From positions 62,001 to 126,000 of the forward strand of contig JAVYIG010001824.1 in assembly GCA_035222895.1 (NCBI GenBank): a stretch of 64,000 nucleotides of DNA, read 5' to 3'. The notes below the pieces were generated by a model. The model searched no databases and had not been told where the DNA came from. It was given only the letters and a program-made list of their open reading frames with translations. Positions 11,765 to 23,119 of the stretch are shown piece by piece; position 1 is the first letter of the stretch, and every line of letters begins with the position of its first letter. The DNA comes from Strongylocentrotus droebachiensis (Eukaryota > Echinodermata > Echinoidea > Camarodonta > Strongylocentrotidae). Both the position numbers and the translations under genes were made by a program.

Positions 11765-11980
11765 CTTTTCAGCTGTTTTCTGGTGCCAGTTCCGCTCGTC
11801 GATCGTCCGTCATTCGACAACAAACTTGTTTCTCTACGAGTGGGACTAGTAATATTTTGAAAATTTGTCGGGCTCATTTTCTTGGGAAGAATCACTAAAA
11901 TGGGATAAGGAGGCATCGGAGTATGAGGAGTCACTATCTCTTGATGAAATTTCATCGCTAGAATAATTGCTGGAAGACAT
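11765..11980 (-). CDS. Possible Ser/Asp-rich first exon, frame disturbed
   Basis: On the minus strand an ATG opens a Ser/Asp-rich frame (MSSSNYSSDEISSRDSDSSY and on) that stops at about 11846. A second frame (open 11955-11765) runs on with SPTRRETSLLSNDGRSTSGT and RKQLK up to a good donor, AAAAG|GTACGT. The switch between frames near 11870 suggests one indel in a formerly continuous exon. No family is recognised. It lies between the two A-rich satellite arrays, so the whole 8.7-13.2 kb block may be a mobile element, but no terminal repeats were found. Confidence 0.3.
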
Positions 11981-12489
11981 TTTGGTGTGATTTGGAGACG
12001 TTTGATGAACGGAAATCAGGCAAAGTCCGATGCGCACATCAGTGCGCCAGTGGGGAAAAAAAACAACGGGTAATTTTCAAATTACGTCCGGGTACTTGCG
12101 TACTGTCCTCTACGTTGAAACTTTACTCACACATAGAACGGGAATATCTCGATCGAATGCTTTTTTTTCTTTTAATAAAGGAGATTTTTTTTTTTGAAAT
12201 TTCTATGTGTACATTTTCTTTTTACACATGGTTTATGTATGGTTATCTTTGAGTACACTAGTCACTACTATAGTTTTGTAAATAAAATCAAGAATATTAA
12301 TAATGGAACAAAATTGAAATTTCGTACATTTTGTTTTTACACATTGTTTATTTATGGTTATCTTTGAGCTCACTATTCAATATGTGACCCCACAGCTAAA
12401 AACCACCAATAAGTCGCAAAATGAACAACAGAGATAATGGCAGGAGAAGCGGGCTTTTTGAATAGGATGCCAGTCATAAACAATGAAAA

Positions 12490-13165
12490 TATGCAAGTTT
12501 AGAAAATAGACAAAAAATAGTTTACAAATTTGTATCATGTCATAAAAAATGTAAGTGCAAAAAATAGGAAGAAAATAGTACTCGCAAATAGGTAAAAAGA
12601 AGTCTGAAAAAGATAAAGGTGAAAAAATAGGAAAAAATAGTCTGAAAAAGATTAAGGTGAAAAAATAGGGAAAAAAATAGTCTGAAAAAGATTAAGATGA
12701 AAAAAATAGGGAAAAAATAGTCCTTTTTTTTTTCATATTTTTTTGGAGAAAATAGGAAAAAAATAGTCTGAAAAAGATGAAGGTGAAAAAATAGGGAAAA
12801 AATAGTTTGGTACTCGAAAATAGGAAAAAATAGAACTATTTTTTTCCTTTTTTCTTAAAAAAAAATAGGAATAAAATAGTCCACAAAAGTTGAAGGTGAA
12901 AAAAATGGAGAAAAATTAGTTTGTGCTTGAAAATAGGAAAAAAATAGGACTATTTTTTTCCTGTTTTCTTATAGGAAATAGGAAAAAAATAGTCTGAAAA
13001 AAAATATAGGTGAAAAAAATAGGGAAAAAATAGTTTGTACTTGAAAATAGGAAAAAAATAGCCCTATTTTTTTCCTATTTTCTTGAAGGAAATAGGGAAA
13101 AAATAGCCTGCATTTCCAGAAAATAGGGAAAAAATAGGGAAAAAATAGGGAAAAAATATATTTTC
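12490..13165. repeat. A-rich ATAGGAAAAAATAGT satellite array 2
   Basis: This array has the same word family as array 1, in the same orientation, but with a longer higher-order unit. Blocks of GTCTGAAAAAGATTAAGGTG alternate with AAAATAGGGAAAAAATAG and with inverted CTATTTTTTTCCTATTTTC segments. Minus-strand Phe-rich open frames here are artefacts of the repeat. Confidence 0.8.
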
Positions 13166-13169
13166 GCAA

Positions 13170-13990
13170 CACACAAAACTACTAGGGAGGTTGCTCGACT
13201 TCTCTGAGCATCTGGATGGCCACTTGAAATTATAATTTGAAGAAGTCTTCGATGGGGAAAATGGGGTGATTCTTCGTCCTACCCCAACGATTCTTCGTCG
13301 ATTCAACATGCATGGCGAAGAGAAAGTACCGCACTACCGCGCCGTCTCTTTGCTGAGTTTTTTTCTCGATCAGCAGACATTTCAACTAGACACGAAGTAA
13401 TTACAAGCCGAGGAATACAACTGTTTTAGCTCACCTGCATTCTGATCGCGGTCTCCTTGCTTAATTTGTTTGATTGGCAGACGTTTCAGCTAATTATAAC
13501 CCGAGAAAAACAACTATTATCTCCCAAAAATGTCACGCTGCAATACACCGAAACACAGTGAACACTGCACTACGAATGGCTGAGCTGAGCTATCGCGAGT
13601 TTTCCCCGTGCCACGAGCCTAAAGTTACGCTAATTATCAAAACAAAACATAGGCGAAGCCGGTGTGTCAGGATCTGCAAGACGATCAATTTTACTATACC
13701 AAACGTCAATATTTCAAGGAAACCAAACATCGGGAAGTAACCAATGCTTATATAATTGAAAGAATGTTTATTACTTTATTGTATATTCGATAAAACACTT
13801 CATTAAATATCACAAAAATTGCAAAATCTACTAAACAAATGACCCATGTTTGTGTACGTATTTACATTGAAATACTTCCGGGTTTAGGAACAGTCCACGG
13901 AGATACGTCACATACACTACGTCACGAACGAGAATATCACCGCTTCCGGGTTCCTCTGCTTACACTATTGATCTTTCTAAGTCTAATAAT
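13170..13990. other. No confident gene
   Basis: On the minus strand at about 13175-13310 the sequence is more GC-rich than its surroundings and open in more than one frame (one begins MLNRRRIVGVGRRITPFSPS). It runs straight into the A-rich array, and no splice site or family is clear. An 88-residue plus frame at 13474-13740 is equally unsupported. Confidence 0.4.
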
Positions 13991-13993
13991 AAT

Positions 13994-16581
13994 TTAACAA
14001 CACATGCAATTTTTTTTAAATAAATATATTGTATTCCTTATGTCATCAGCATTCCAACGATAGCAAACATGCATATTTTCATCACTTTCTTCCCAATTCA
14101 CCTTTAAGTATCGTCTTATAAACCACGATGTCATTTGACTTTTTATTTCTTTAAATTTTTCATTATAATTGTGAATTATCAATTTGGGCAAATCCGTACA
14201 AAAGTCTATATCTATAAATATCTGAAATAATCATCAAACACCCAATTTAGATTTCTATTCAAAAGAACACCATCTTTCTTGTTTTTAAATCCTCCAATCC
14301 AAATCGCATGTGTCTTCTGTATATTAACTTTTAAACCAGACATTGCATTATATTTATCTAAAATGTTTAATGCACTGTTTAATGCACTGTTTAATTCCAT
14401 TACTGACCCGTTCAATGTTAGAAGAGTATCATCTGCATATTGAATTATTTTAAGTTGTCTACCAGGTAAGCTCAAACCAACAATGGAATCGGAATTTCTA
14501 AACAAGAGACCTAGTATTTCGGCGCATAATAGAAAGATAAGAGCTGACATGGGGATCTCCTTGACGACAACCTCGCTCTATTGAAAATCTTGGAGACAGG
14601 TGTCCATTGATTAATACACAGGATTGAGCATTTTCATAGAATAAATTAACCCATTTTACAATAGAGGGACCAAACTTAAAAAAGTGCAATACTTTTCTAA
14701 TGAAATCATGAGAAATAGAATCAAATGCTTTTTCAAAATCTATAAGCAGCAATAAACCAGGAATGTCATTGATATCAGTATACAATAATAAATCATATAA
14801 CAAACGGATATTCTCTCCAATGAAGCGCCCTGACATAAAGCCTTTCTGGTTTTCATGTATAAGAAAAGGAAGTACGTTCTTTAATCTGTTTGCTATACGA
14901 GAGGAACCTAATTTATACACCACGTTCAATAAAGATATGGGTCTCCAATTTTTCAAATAATGTCTATCTTTTTTTCCTTTGGGAATTAAAGTGATGACTC
15001 CTAACTTCTGTGTATAGGACATTCCGGATGAATATGCAGAGTTCAAATATCTCACTAAAAATATGTGTAATTCTTTCCAAAAATGTTTGAAAAATTCGAC
15101 GGTGTATCCATCTAGACCAGGTGATTTATTATTTTTCATATTTATAAGTGCTTGATGAACTTCATCGATGGAGAGTTCTCCTTCGAGCTTCTGTGACATT
15201 GAAGCGGTTAATTTACTTATATCTGGATCATTTAATATTGTATTTCAGTCTACATCAACAACAGGATTATTTTTATACAATTTAGAGTAGAATAATACAA
15301 CTTCTGATATAATATCATCATGCGATGTTATCTCCTTGTATCAGTAGTGACCAATTTGCATATACGTTTATTCACAGCATTTCTTTTTTCTAAATTCAAA
15401 ACATATTTTGATGGTTTCTCGCCATATTCCATCCATTTAATTTTAGACCTCATCTTTATTCTTTCCATTTTTTCTTTTCTTAGTGATTCTAACTGAACTT
15501 TCTTTTCATTTAATATGACTAAAGCTCTATTTTTGTCCGCTTTTGAAATCAATGCCTTCTCCAAAGCTATAATTTCTTTTTCTAAATCATATTCTAAATT
15601 TACCAATCTTTTTTCCTTTCTGGCTGAGTATAAAATTGTTTCACCTCTAATTATGGTAAACAACGTATCAAAAAATAACTGATCATTTACAGTAAATTAA
15701 TATTATGTATCTTGTCCTTCTACCTCAAATCTATTTGCATTGTTATTATATGGGACAGAATAGGTCTCAATCGTTTGTTGAATGACATCTTTAATTTTTT
15801 CCACATAACTATCATCCTTTAACAACGAATTATTGAATTTCCAGTAACCTCGACCTACCATACAATGATTTAAATTCAAAGATAGCTTGACCAGATGATC
15901 GGATCTGTACCCAGGTAAAATTTCTATTTTATTAACGAGTGACAGTAGTTCAGTGGAGACCAAAAAATAATCCAATCTAGCCGCCTTAAAGGGAGTATGT
16001 TGCCGCCATGTAAACATTTTTTCCAGGACATGTACTTCTCTCCATGGGTCTATCAAATCTAAATCATTCTTCATTTGATCGACTTTTTTCTTGGCATTAG
16101 GATTATTAAGGCGAATATAATTATATGTATCTTTATCAAAATCTTGAACCAAGTTCCAATCTCCGCATAAAATTGTTAATGGATTATCAAAATCCAAAGC
16201 AAGTCTTTCAATATCTGCATAAAAACTAACACTATCGTGATTAGGACCATACAAGGATATTAATGTTATGTCATAGCTATATATCTGTAGGTCTAACGCA
16301 ACAAAAATCCCTTCTTTTGATCGCTCAATCTTATTTAAATTAAATTGCACCCCTTCCCCAAACAAAATAGCAACACCTCTGGCATTTGACGCTTTATGGC
16401 TGAAAAAACAATTATCTCCCCCAAATCGTTTTTTGGAAGCTTCTTCCTCAGCTACAAAATGTGTATCTTGCAAGCAACATATTTGGAACTTTTTTAACTT
16501 AACAAATTCTAAAACATCATTTCTTTTTTCGCGATTTCCCAAACCTCGACAGTTCAAAGAAATTATATTGAAACTAGCCAT
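13994..16581 (-). pseudogene. Tx1/L1-like LINE ORF2 (endonuclease + RT), broken
   Basis: Reading leftwards, 16581-15703 encodes the APE endonuclease: IISLNCRGLGNREKR near residue 6, CLQDTHF, LISLYGPNHD, LCGDWNLV near 138, TWRQ, ARLDYFLVS and YRSDHL. The segment 15663-15328 is a charged linker ending GEKPSKYVLNLEKRN. The segment 15199-14560 holds the RT fingers and palm: KNNKSPGLDGYTVEFFKHFW, LIPKGKKD, NWRPISLLNVVYK, GFMSGRFIGENIR, LLIDFEKAFDS and GCRQGDP. The segment 14550-14212 holds IIQYADDTLL and GLKVNIQKT. At least two frameshifts (near 15.25 and 14.55 kb) and a stop at 15703 disable it, although the YADD active site is intact. The element ends at about 14.0 kb without the zinc-knuckle C terminus seen in the related fragment at 30.2 kb, so the 3' part is deleted. 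Confidence 0.9.
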
Positions 16582-16625
16582 TGAATATTAACTTTACCTT
16601 GGTACTATGAAAATCAAATCCTGTG

Positions 16626-16832
16626 TTAAGTATTAATGACTGCTTTAATATTCGAGAAATAGTTGTTTTTATACGCTCCCGGGAAGGTTACAATTGTGCT
16701 ATTGTTCTCGGCACGCCTCGGGCAATAGCACAATTGCAACCTTCCCTTGAGCGTATAAAAACAACTATATCTCTCAAAGCAGTCATTAATATTATACTAT
16801 TTCTCGAATATTAAAGCAGTTATTAATACTTT
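16626..16832. repeat. Imperfect hairpin MITE-like element, copy 1
   Basis: The left arm (AGTATTAATGACTGCTTTAA, then AGTTGTTTTTATACGCTC and GGAAGGTTACAATTG) is mirrored by the right arm (CAATTGCAACCTTCC, then GAGCGTATAAAAACAACT and AAGCAGTTATTAATACTT). Part of the right arm is duplicated (AAAGCAGTCATTAATA at about 16777 and again near 16812). A shorter relative lies at 50206-50312. Confidence 0.75.
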
Positions 16833-16839
16833 TATATGC

Positions 16840-17915
16840 CGAAAAAAAGAGTCAACTTATCACACCACCTTGGCCTTTATCTAGTTTATCTGCACGGTTG
16901 TTTTTTATGAGTGTATCTTTGAGAGTAGACTAGATCTAGATTCTAGTCTAAGCAAGATATTTTTACAATTTTTGGGGTGGGCCGGCCCGGCTGGGTTAGG
17001 TGCCCCGACAGGCCTTTTACGGGCTTTCTACGGCCTTACGGTCAGCACCACGGCGCCCTTACGGCTGGTGAAAATGTCCTGGCGCCCGTAGGAACTGTAA
17101 CTGTAAATTACTCGCCGTGCCCAGAAGTGTATATGTGAAAGCTCCGTAATGAAATGTGCCTATTGTTCATCTATTATTAGTGCTAACCACTATGCTTGTA
17201 TCCACTGCTATACTGCTTTTTACCGCGGAGGGCAGTACAGTGGATTCTAGCGTAGTGATCAAGATATATATAGCAGTTCATATGTGTAAGAACCTCGCAG
17301 CAGAGTGATTCAGATGAAAAAATATACATAGTTACTCCTCAAATATCTTGGACCACTATTAAATTCTTAGTCTAAGCTATGTATCTGTTTACAGTAACTT
17401 TTGAGTAGTTGTTGTCTTTCTCATTATGCTCTCAGAAGTAGTTTTGAATGATATCTTGGTACGATAATGTGTTTGTGTTAAGGTTTACTTCAGCATGTAA
17501 TACAGCTAACATACTCAGAGTACGAGAATACCTTCTGTGACTAGTCCAAAATTGCCTTAAACAGCGATGAGTATCGAAAGGCGTGAATATTTCGTAAATA
17601 TATCAGGGTCTAAAATAAACATGAAGTATTTAGAATAAAAGAGAAGCACAAAACAATGGCAAACATGCATTAGAATAATATTCTAATATTAGTCAAGGTA
17701 TGCATGTATATTCAAAGGTATTTGGCTACTACAATGTGATTTAAGCATATTAATCGGAACATTTAGATCAAACAACAGTAATATATCTATCAGATGTTTT
17801 CTGTTGTTTCATTTTCACAAACAAATAATAAAATATATACATGTGCACCATGCATTTTTCCCTGATCTTTCTGTCCATCAATGACCCAACATGACATTTA
17901 CATTAGGACACACAT
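16840..17915. other. No feature recognised
   Basis: This lies downstream of the last visible LRR exon, in the minus-strand sense. Exon E ends in a usable splice donor, so a further exon of that gene would be expected here or beyond, but none was identified. Confidence 0.5.
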
Positions 17916-17917
17916 AC

Positions 17918-18082
17918 TTGTATGGTTGATGCCTTGGCTTTCAATGTTGAGTAGAACTCCTCATTGAGATTTCTTCCAAGTGTCAGGTCAGTCAAGTTGG
18001 GCATAGAACACAGTGCTTCGGCTAGGTGTTGTGAAGAGGCTGGTGTGGGACTCTCGACAACATTAAGATGTAGATTCTGGAC
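17918..18082 (-). CDS. NLR-type LRR exon E (two repeats), intact
   Basis: This is a 165-base, phase 0-0 exon of 55 codons. The acceptor is ACAG|GTC and the donor CAA|GTATGTG. It encodes VQNLHLNV, SSQHLAEALCSMPNLTDLTL and NEEFYSTLKAKASTIQ. The pattern 'LAEALCSMPNLTDLTL' is the ribonuclease-inhibitor-like LRR used by animal NLR receptors, where such exons are stacked to build the ligand-sensing domain. It is the 3'-most visible member of the array. Its donor differs from the others (CAA instead of CAG before GT) but is still plausible. Which gene it belongs to is unknown, since no NACHT exon is seen upstream on this strand. Confidence 0.8.
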
Positions 18083-18538
18083 CTGTATTGTTTGTGAAGA
18101 AAGTTAAGCAGCACGTCTATACATGCAAATGTTTTATTTACTAATTTATGACTGTATTCTTATATTTCAAACAAATTCCATACATAAAATCGTTGTATTC
18201 ATTATAAAATTCTCAAGAATTTATTTTAATAGATTACTATTTCAAATTCAATTCTCGTCTATTGGGAAAAAACACATAAACGTTGCTATAGAAAGGAAGA
18301 TTAAGTAAAGGTGAATTTTTTAAGTTGTATACGTTTTTCAACTTGAACTTCAACTGAAACAGTTTTTGTGGGGTGTGCATTTATTCGTTGTTTTATGATT
18401 GTTCAAATACACTAAGTTCATGGCCTTCAAAAATGGTATGGAAGAAAAATATATATATACGTGTGCACCATTCTTATTATTACTGTTGTTTCTGTCGATG
18501 AATGATCTTCCATGACATATACATTAGGACCAACGTAC

Positions 18539-18703
18539 CTGTATGGATGATGCCTTTGATTTCAATGTAGAGTAGAACTCCTCATTGAAAACCCAACCAA
18601 GTGTCAGGTAAATCAGGTTGGGCATAGAACACAGTGCTTCAGCTATGTGTTGTGAAGAGGCTGGTGTGGGACTCTCGACAACATTAAGCTGTAGAATCTG
18701 GAC
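18539..18703 (-). CDS. NLR-type LRR exon D, intact
   Basis: A 165-base phase 0-0 exon with acceptor TGCAG|GTC and donor ACAG|GTACGT. The peptide starts VQILQLNVVESPTPASSQHI and ends FYSTLKSKASSIQ. A substitution changes the usual NLTDLTLG to NLIYLTLG, and the following GR-N becomes GWVFN, so the second repeat is a little divergent. Spacing is 621 bases to exon E and 900 bases to exon C. Confidence 0.8.
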
Positions 18704-19438
18704 CTGCATTGTAAAGCAGCACGTCTATACATGCTCATGTTTTATATAATAATTTCTGACTGTATTCTTATATTTCCTTCAAATTACATTAATTACATAG
18801 TTGTATTTATATTAACATTTTCAAGAAAATGATTGAATAGATTTTAATTTCAAATTCAATTCTTGTCTATTGAGAATTTATGGAAAGGATAATTAAGTAA
18901 AAGTAAATTTCTTTACGTTGTTTGTTATGTTCATTTATAGGGCTTCCAACCAGTTTGCATTAATAAGTCCTACTCCTACTTACACTAAAATTAATTATAC
19001 CTATAAATATACATTTGATTTGCGATTAATGGTGTTACTGTATTAGATATATTTATAACACTGGATTTCATGTTAAAAAAAACATTAGGTCAGGAAGTTT
19101 GTTGTTTTGATTCAGTTTGGTAAATGTAAGCCTTTATTAAAATTTGCCCTTTAAAAACTATGTGACCGATATTTTTCCTATAAATCAGACTTGGAGAAAG
19201 TTGGATATTGATTATTGGTAAAAGCAATCTCAAGCTCTTACACACTGGAATTTCAACTGAATCAGTACATGTGTAGTTTGCCTTTATTCCATGTCACTGT
19301 TTCAATATACCAGGTGAATGACCTTTAACAAGGGTTGATGAAAAAAGAACATATACCTGTGCACCATTATAACTATTATTGCTGTTTTCATCGATCCACG
19401 ACCCTCGATGCCTTTAACATTATGACATTAGCACATAC

Positions 19439-19603
19439 CTGTATGGATGATGCCTTTGCTTTCAATGAAGAGTATAATTCCTCATTGAGATTCCTTCCAA
19501 GTGTCAGGTCAGTCAGGTTGGGCATAGAACACAGTGCTTCGGCTAGATGTTGTGAAGAGGCTGGTGTGGGACACTCGACAACATTAAGCTCTAGAATCTG
19601 GAC
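19439..19603 (-). CDS. NLR-type LRR exon C, intact
   Basis: A 165-base phase 0-0 exon with clean acceptor (TGCAG|GTC) and donor (ACAG|GTATGTG). It encodes VQILELNVVECPTPASSQHL, AEALCSMPNLTDLTLGR and NLNEELYSSLKAKASSIQ. It is the best match to the array consensus and can serve as the reference copy. Confidence 0.85.
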
Positions 19604-20337
19604 CTGCATTGTTTGTAAATATAGTTAGGCAGCACGTTTATACAAGAATATGTTTCATTTACTAATTTCTGACTGTATTCAGATATTTTGTTCAAATTCC
19701 ATTAATTACATAGGTTTTATTCATAATAACATTTTCAAAATAATGATTTAATGAATCTAATTTTCAAATTCAATTCTTATCTATTGAGAAAAAACACAAT
19801 GCAGTTTCTATGGAAAGGATGATTAAGTAAAAGAAAATTTCTTTAAGTTGTATATAGGGCTCTCAACCTGTTTGCATTGATAAGTTCAACTCCTTTCTAC
19901 ACTGAAATTAATAAAACCCATAGATATACATTTGCTGTTAAGGTTTTAGGGGTATTCATTACTCTGGAATTCATGTGCACAAAACCCCTAAGTCAGGAGG
20001 TATGTTGATATGGTTCAGTTTGGTAAATTCAAGCCGTTGTTAAAATTGGCTCTCTAAAACTTTTATGACATGTTTTTCATATTAACCAATTTTGAAAAGG
20101 TTAAATATTAATTATTGGTCAAGACAATATATATTTTATACACAATTGGAATTCAACTGAATCCGTACTTGTGTAGTTGGCTTTTATTCCATTTTTTACG
20201 ACTGTTCCAATAAACCAAGTGAATGGCCTTTAAAAAATGGTGTTTATAATAAAACATATATACATGCGCACCAAATAACATTACTGCTGTTTTTGTCAAT
20301 CAATGACCCTCCACGACATTTACATTAGGACACATAC

Positions 20338-20511
20338 CTGTATGGATGATGCTTTTGCTTTCAATGAAGAATATAACTCCTCATTGAGATTCATTTTAAG
20401 TGTCAGATCCGTCAGGTTTGGCATAGAACACAATGCTCCTGCAAGGTGATGTGATGAAGCTGTTGTCCATGTCACATCATATGTCACATTACAAAGCTTG
20501 AGAATCTGGAC
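20338..20511 (-). CDS. NLR-type LRR exon B, intact, 3 codons longer
   Basis: A 174-base phase 0-0 exon of 58 codons, with acceptor TGCAG|GTC and donor ACAG|GTATGTG. The first repeat differs from the other copies (VQILKLCNVTYDVTWTTASS instead of the VVE-PTPASS type) and is 3 codons longer. The second repeat keeps ALCSMPNLTDLTL and NEELYSSLKAKASSIQ. The in-frame length change, with both splice sites kept, suggests the exon has been under coding constraint. Confidence 0.82.
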
Positions 20512-20741
20512 CTGCATTTTTTGTGAATATAGTTGAGCAGCTCGTCTATACATGGACATGTTTCATTTACTAATTTCTTACTGTATTCTTACATTTTATT
20601 AAAATTCCCTTAATTACATACTTGTATTCATAATTACATTCTCAAGAAAAATAATTGAATTGATTTGTTTTGCTTCAAATTCAATTCGTGTCTTTTGAGA
20701 AAAAGAACACACTAAAGTTCTTATGGAGAGGATGATTTCGT

Positions 20742-22110
20742 AAAGCAGGGCTCCCACTTAACCGAGTTGGACCCTCGAGCTTGAACTCGCGTAAACTTGT
20801 GTGGACTAGCTTGAAATTTATTAATATTGAAGATATTTGCACGAGTAATCTACGACGCAAAATCAAGTTTCCTACGATGGATGTACGAGTGGACCGAGCG
20901 CATTACGAGTCCCGCGAGCTCGGTATGAGTCGCGATGACCTGTATACGACTTGTACCGATCTATCAACGAGTTATCACGATCTTCTAACGAGTGATAAGA
21001 GTTTTCTACGAGTCATATACGAACAAGGGCCGGGAAATGCATCATTTTTGCCAGGGGCGGCCAAGCGACTTCCAAAGTGGGGGGGGGGGGGGGGGGGGAG
21101 GGCACTTTCTGGAGAGAAAAAAAGGGCATCTTCAAATGAAAATCTCAAAGCGAAAATATACATTTTTTTAGACCCCTATATTGAGATTACATTATCAGGG
21201 ATGTTTTCGATATTTGTTTTACTTTGCACACAGAACAAAATATCGCTTAACCATCATACTTTTGCAGTAGCGTGTGATGGTCTTAAAATCAATATGGGAG
21301 CGAGGAAAGCGAGGAGGAAAAAAAATTAAGATTTGTGAGGCTGCAGTGCGAAAAGGGACGTCTTGTTAAGAGGAAAACCCCAATCATCCTGATGGGGTTA
21401 TAAACACATTCTCATGGCAGAAGACTGAAAAGACCTTTGATAAGTAACATAGGTATATCATCTAAAAATGCGAAAGAGCGCAGCGACCGAACTTTATATA
21501 GGGCGAGGTGGTCTTAGTCCCTTGAAATAAGGGGCGCGTTTAATGATGAGAGGAAAAGGGGACACTTATCAGAAAAGAAAAATAACCCGCGTCAAAGTAC
21601 GAAGAGTAATTATCAAAGGTGAAAATGGGGGACACTTCTTACACTTCCAAAAAGAGGCACTCACCAGGGATGAAAAAAGGGCACTCATAAAAAAAGTAAA
21701 TGGGCATTTTCGACGGAAAAGGGGCCCCTATCTGATTTTGAAAGGGGCATTTATAAATGGTGAAAAGGGGCATTTATGTAAAGGGAATAGGTCCCTTATG
21801 ATAAAGGAAAGGGGAACGTATCATTGTAAAAAGTGAAAGTATCAGTAGTGAAAAGGGGCATGTGTTGCACCTGTAAAGGGACAATGACCAGATATGAAAA
21901 GGGGCACTTATTGGAATGAAAAAGGGGCACTTACAATAAAGGAAAATGTGCATTAGTAATAAGAAAAGGGGGTACTGACCAGATTTTTTTTTATCCCGAG
22001 TTACGAGAAGAGCTTTTCTCGAGTTATTTCGAGTGCCTCTTTGAGGCAACACGCCACAAATCGCCATAATTCGCCAATACAACTCGGCTATTAAGTGAGA
22101 GCCCTGCTTT
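20742..22110. mobile_element. CGAGTT-type foldback element with nested repeat
   Basis: The left end (AAAGCAGGGCTCCCACTTAA, then CCGAGTTGGA) is inverted at the right end (CCAACTCGGCTATTAAGTGA, GAGCCCTGCTTT, complement considered). Between them are many degenerate copies of ACGAGT/CTCGAG words. A second repeat (about 21040-21990) is nested inside. The element sits in the intron between LRR exons B and A. No transposase is encoded, so it is a non-autonomous foldback element. Confidence 0.7.
21040..21990 (+). repeat. GGGGCAC degenerate minisatellite element, copy 2
   Basis: A 20-G tract (21079-21098) is followed by a unique part and then, from about 21380, by the same tail plus AAAAGGGGCACTTATCAG-type array as at 3609-4545, in the opposite orientation. 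Shared landmarks include AAGACTGAAAAGACCTTTGA and AGGCACTCACCAGGGATGAA. Open frames here (20781-21329, 21543-21836) are not genes. Confidence 0.75.
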
Positions 22111-22390
22111 AAGCAGGGCTCCCACTTAGCCGAGTTGGAGCCTCGAGTTGTGGCGGGCTGGCTCGATCTTATGGCAAGCCGTTTTATCATTAAAACATAT
22201 TTCTTGATATCAAGAAATAATTTTACGTTGTAAAGCAATGGTAATTCGATTTCGTGATATCAAGGAATATGTTTTAATGATAAAACTGCTTGCCATAAGA
22301 TCGCGCCAGCTCGCCGCAACTCGTGGCTCCAACTCGGCTAAGGGCTCACTTAGCCGAGTTGGAGCCACGAGTTGTGGCGAGCTGGTTTGC
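22107..22390. mobile_element. Second foldback element, near-perfect hairpin
   Basis: The left arm from 22112 (GCAGGGCTCCCACTTAGCCG on to CTTATGGCAAG, then TTTATCATTAAAACATATT) is inverted at 22255-22355 (AATATGTTTTAATGATAAA, CTTGCCATAAGATCG, CTCCAACTCGGCTAAG). A third half-arm follows at 22350-22390. It is directly abutted to the previous element and shares its outer ~25 bases, so it is either a nested or a tandem insertion of the same family. Confidence 0.75.
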
Positions 22391-22931
22391 TCAGATTCAA
22401 TTTCTTTCAAACCACTTTCAATTTCTTTTATTTTAGGTGACCGATTCCCTTAAAGTCCTACTCTTACTAACACTCCAATTGATAATACCAATAAATATAC
22501 TATTGCTGTTAATGTATTAAAGGTATTCATAACTCCGGATTTCATCATTCTGGATTTCATGCGCACAGGACCCGTAATTCAGGAGGTTTGTTGCTATGGT
22601 TCAGTTTGGAAAATTCAAGTCTTTATTAAAATTGGCTCTATGAAAACTATATGATATATTTTTCATATCAATCAAACTTGGAAAATGTTGGATATTGATT
22701 ATCGATCAAAACAATGTCAATGTTATACACACTAGAATTTCAACTGAATCAGTACATGTGCAGTTTGATTTTATTTCATGTTTCATGACTGTTCCAATAT
22801 TATTAGTGAATTGCCTTTAAAAAAGGGTGTTTGGAAGAAAAAAAACATATACACCTGTGCACCATGTAACCAATACTGCTCTTTCTGTCGATCAATGACC
22901 CTCCATGACATTTACATTAGAACACACATAC

Positions 22932-23057
22932 CTGTATCGATGATGCCTTTGCTTTCAATGTAAAGTAGAACTCCTCATTAGGAACTATTCCAAGTGTCAG
23001 GTCAGTCAGGTTTGGCATAGAACATAGTATTTCGACTAGGTGATGTGATGAGGCTAA
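22932..23057 (-). pseudogene. NLR-type LRR exon A, 5' half deleted
   Basis: The 3' two thirds are an open LRR exon (SSHHLVEILCSMPNLTDLTL, then NEEFYFTLKAKASSIQ and a good donor ACAG|GTATGTG). At about 23057 the sequence jumps into intron-type sequence (CATAGTTCTATTCATAATAACATT) that in unit C lies about 100 bases upstream of the exon. A deletion has therefore removed the splice acceptor and about the first 15-17 codons. This exon cannot be spliced normally. Confidence 0.8.
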
Positions 23058-23119
23058 CATAGTTCTATTCATAATAACATTATCAAGAAAAATGATTTAA
23101 AATGTTTTATTTTTCAAAT

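Larger units (their letters stand above)
17900..23115 (-). repeat. Tandem ~0.9 kb LRR-exon units
   Basis: Each unit holds an LRR exon plus an intron with shared sequence blocks (for example TGTTGNTNTGNTTCAGTTTGG about 0.5 kb from the exon). Donor-to-donor spacing is 621, 900, 899 and 2594 bases. Removing the foldback insertion at about 20742-22437 from the last restores about 0.9 kb. The E-D unit has lost about 280 bases of intron. The units arose by tandem duplication of exon plus intron, as is usual for sea-urchin NLR LRR regions. Confidence 0.85.

Noticed and set aside
20781..21329. 182-residue plus-strand frame
   Set aside because: It runs through a foldback arm, a 20-G tract and non-coding repeat sequence. 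No domain is present and the related copy at 3.6 kb is not open.
22210..22453. Frames on both strands with similar peptides (SRQLAATRGSNSAK)
   Set aside because: The similarity of the two strands' peptides results from the hairpin structure of the foldback element.
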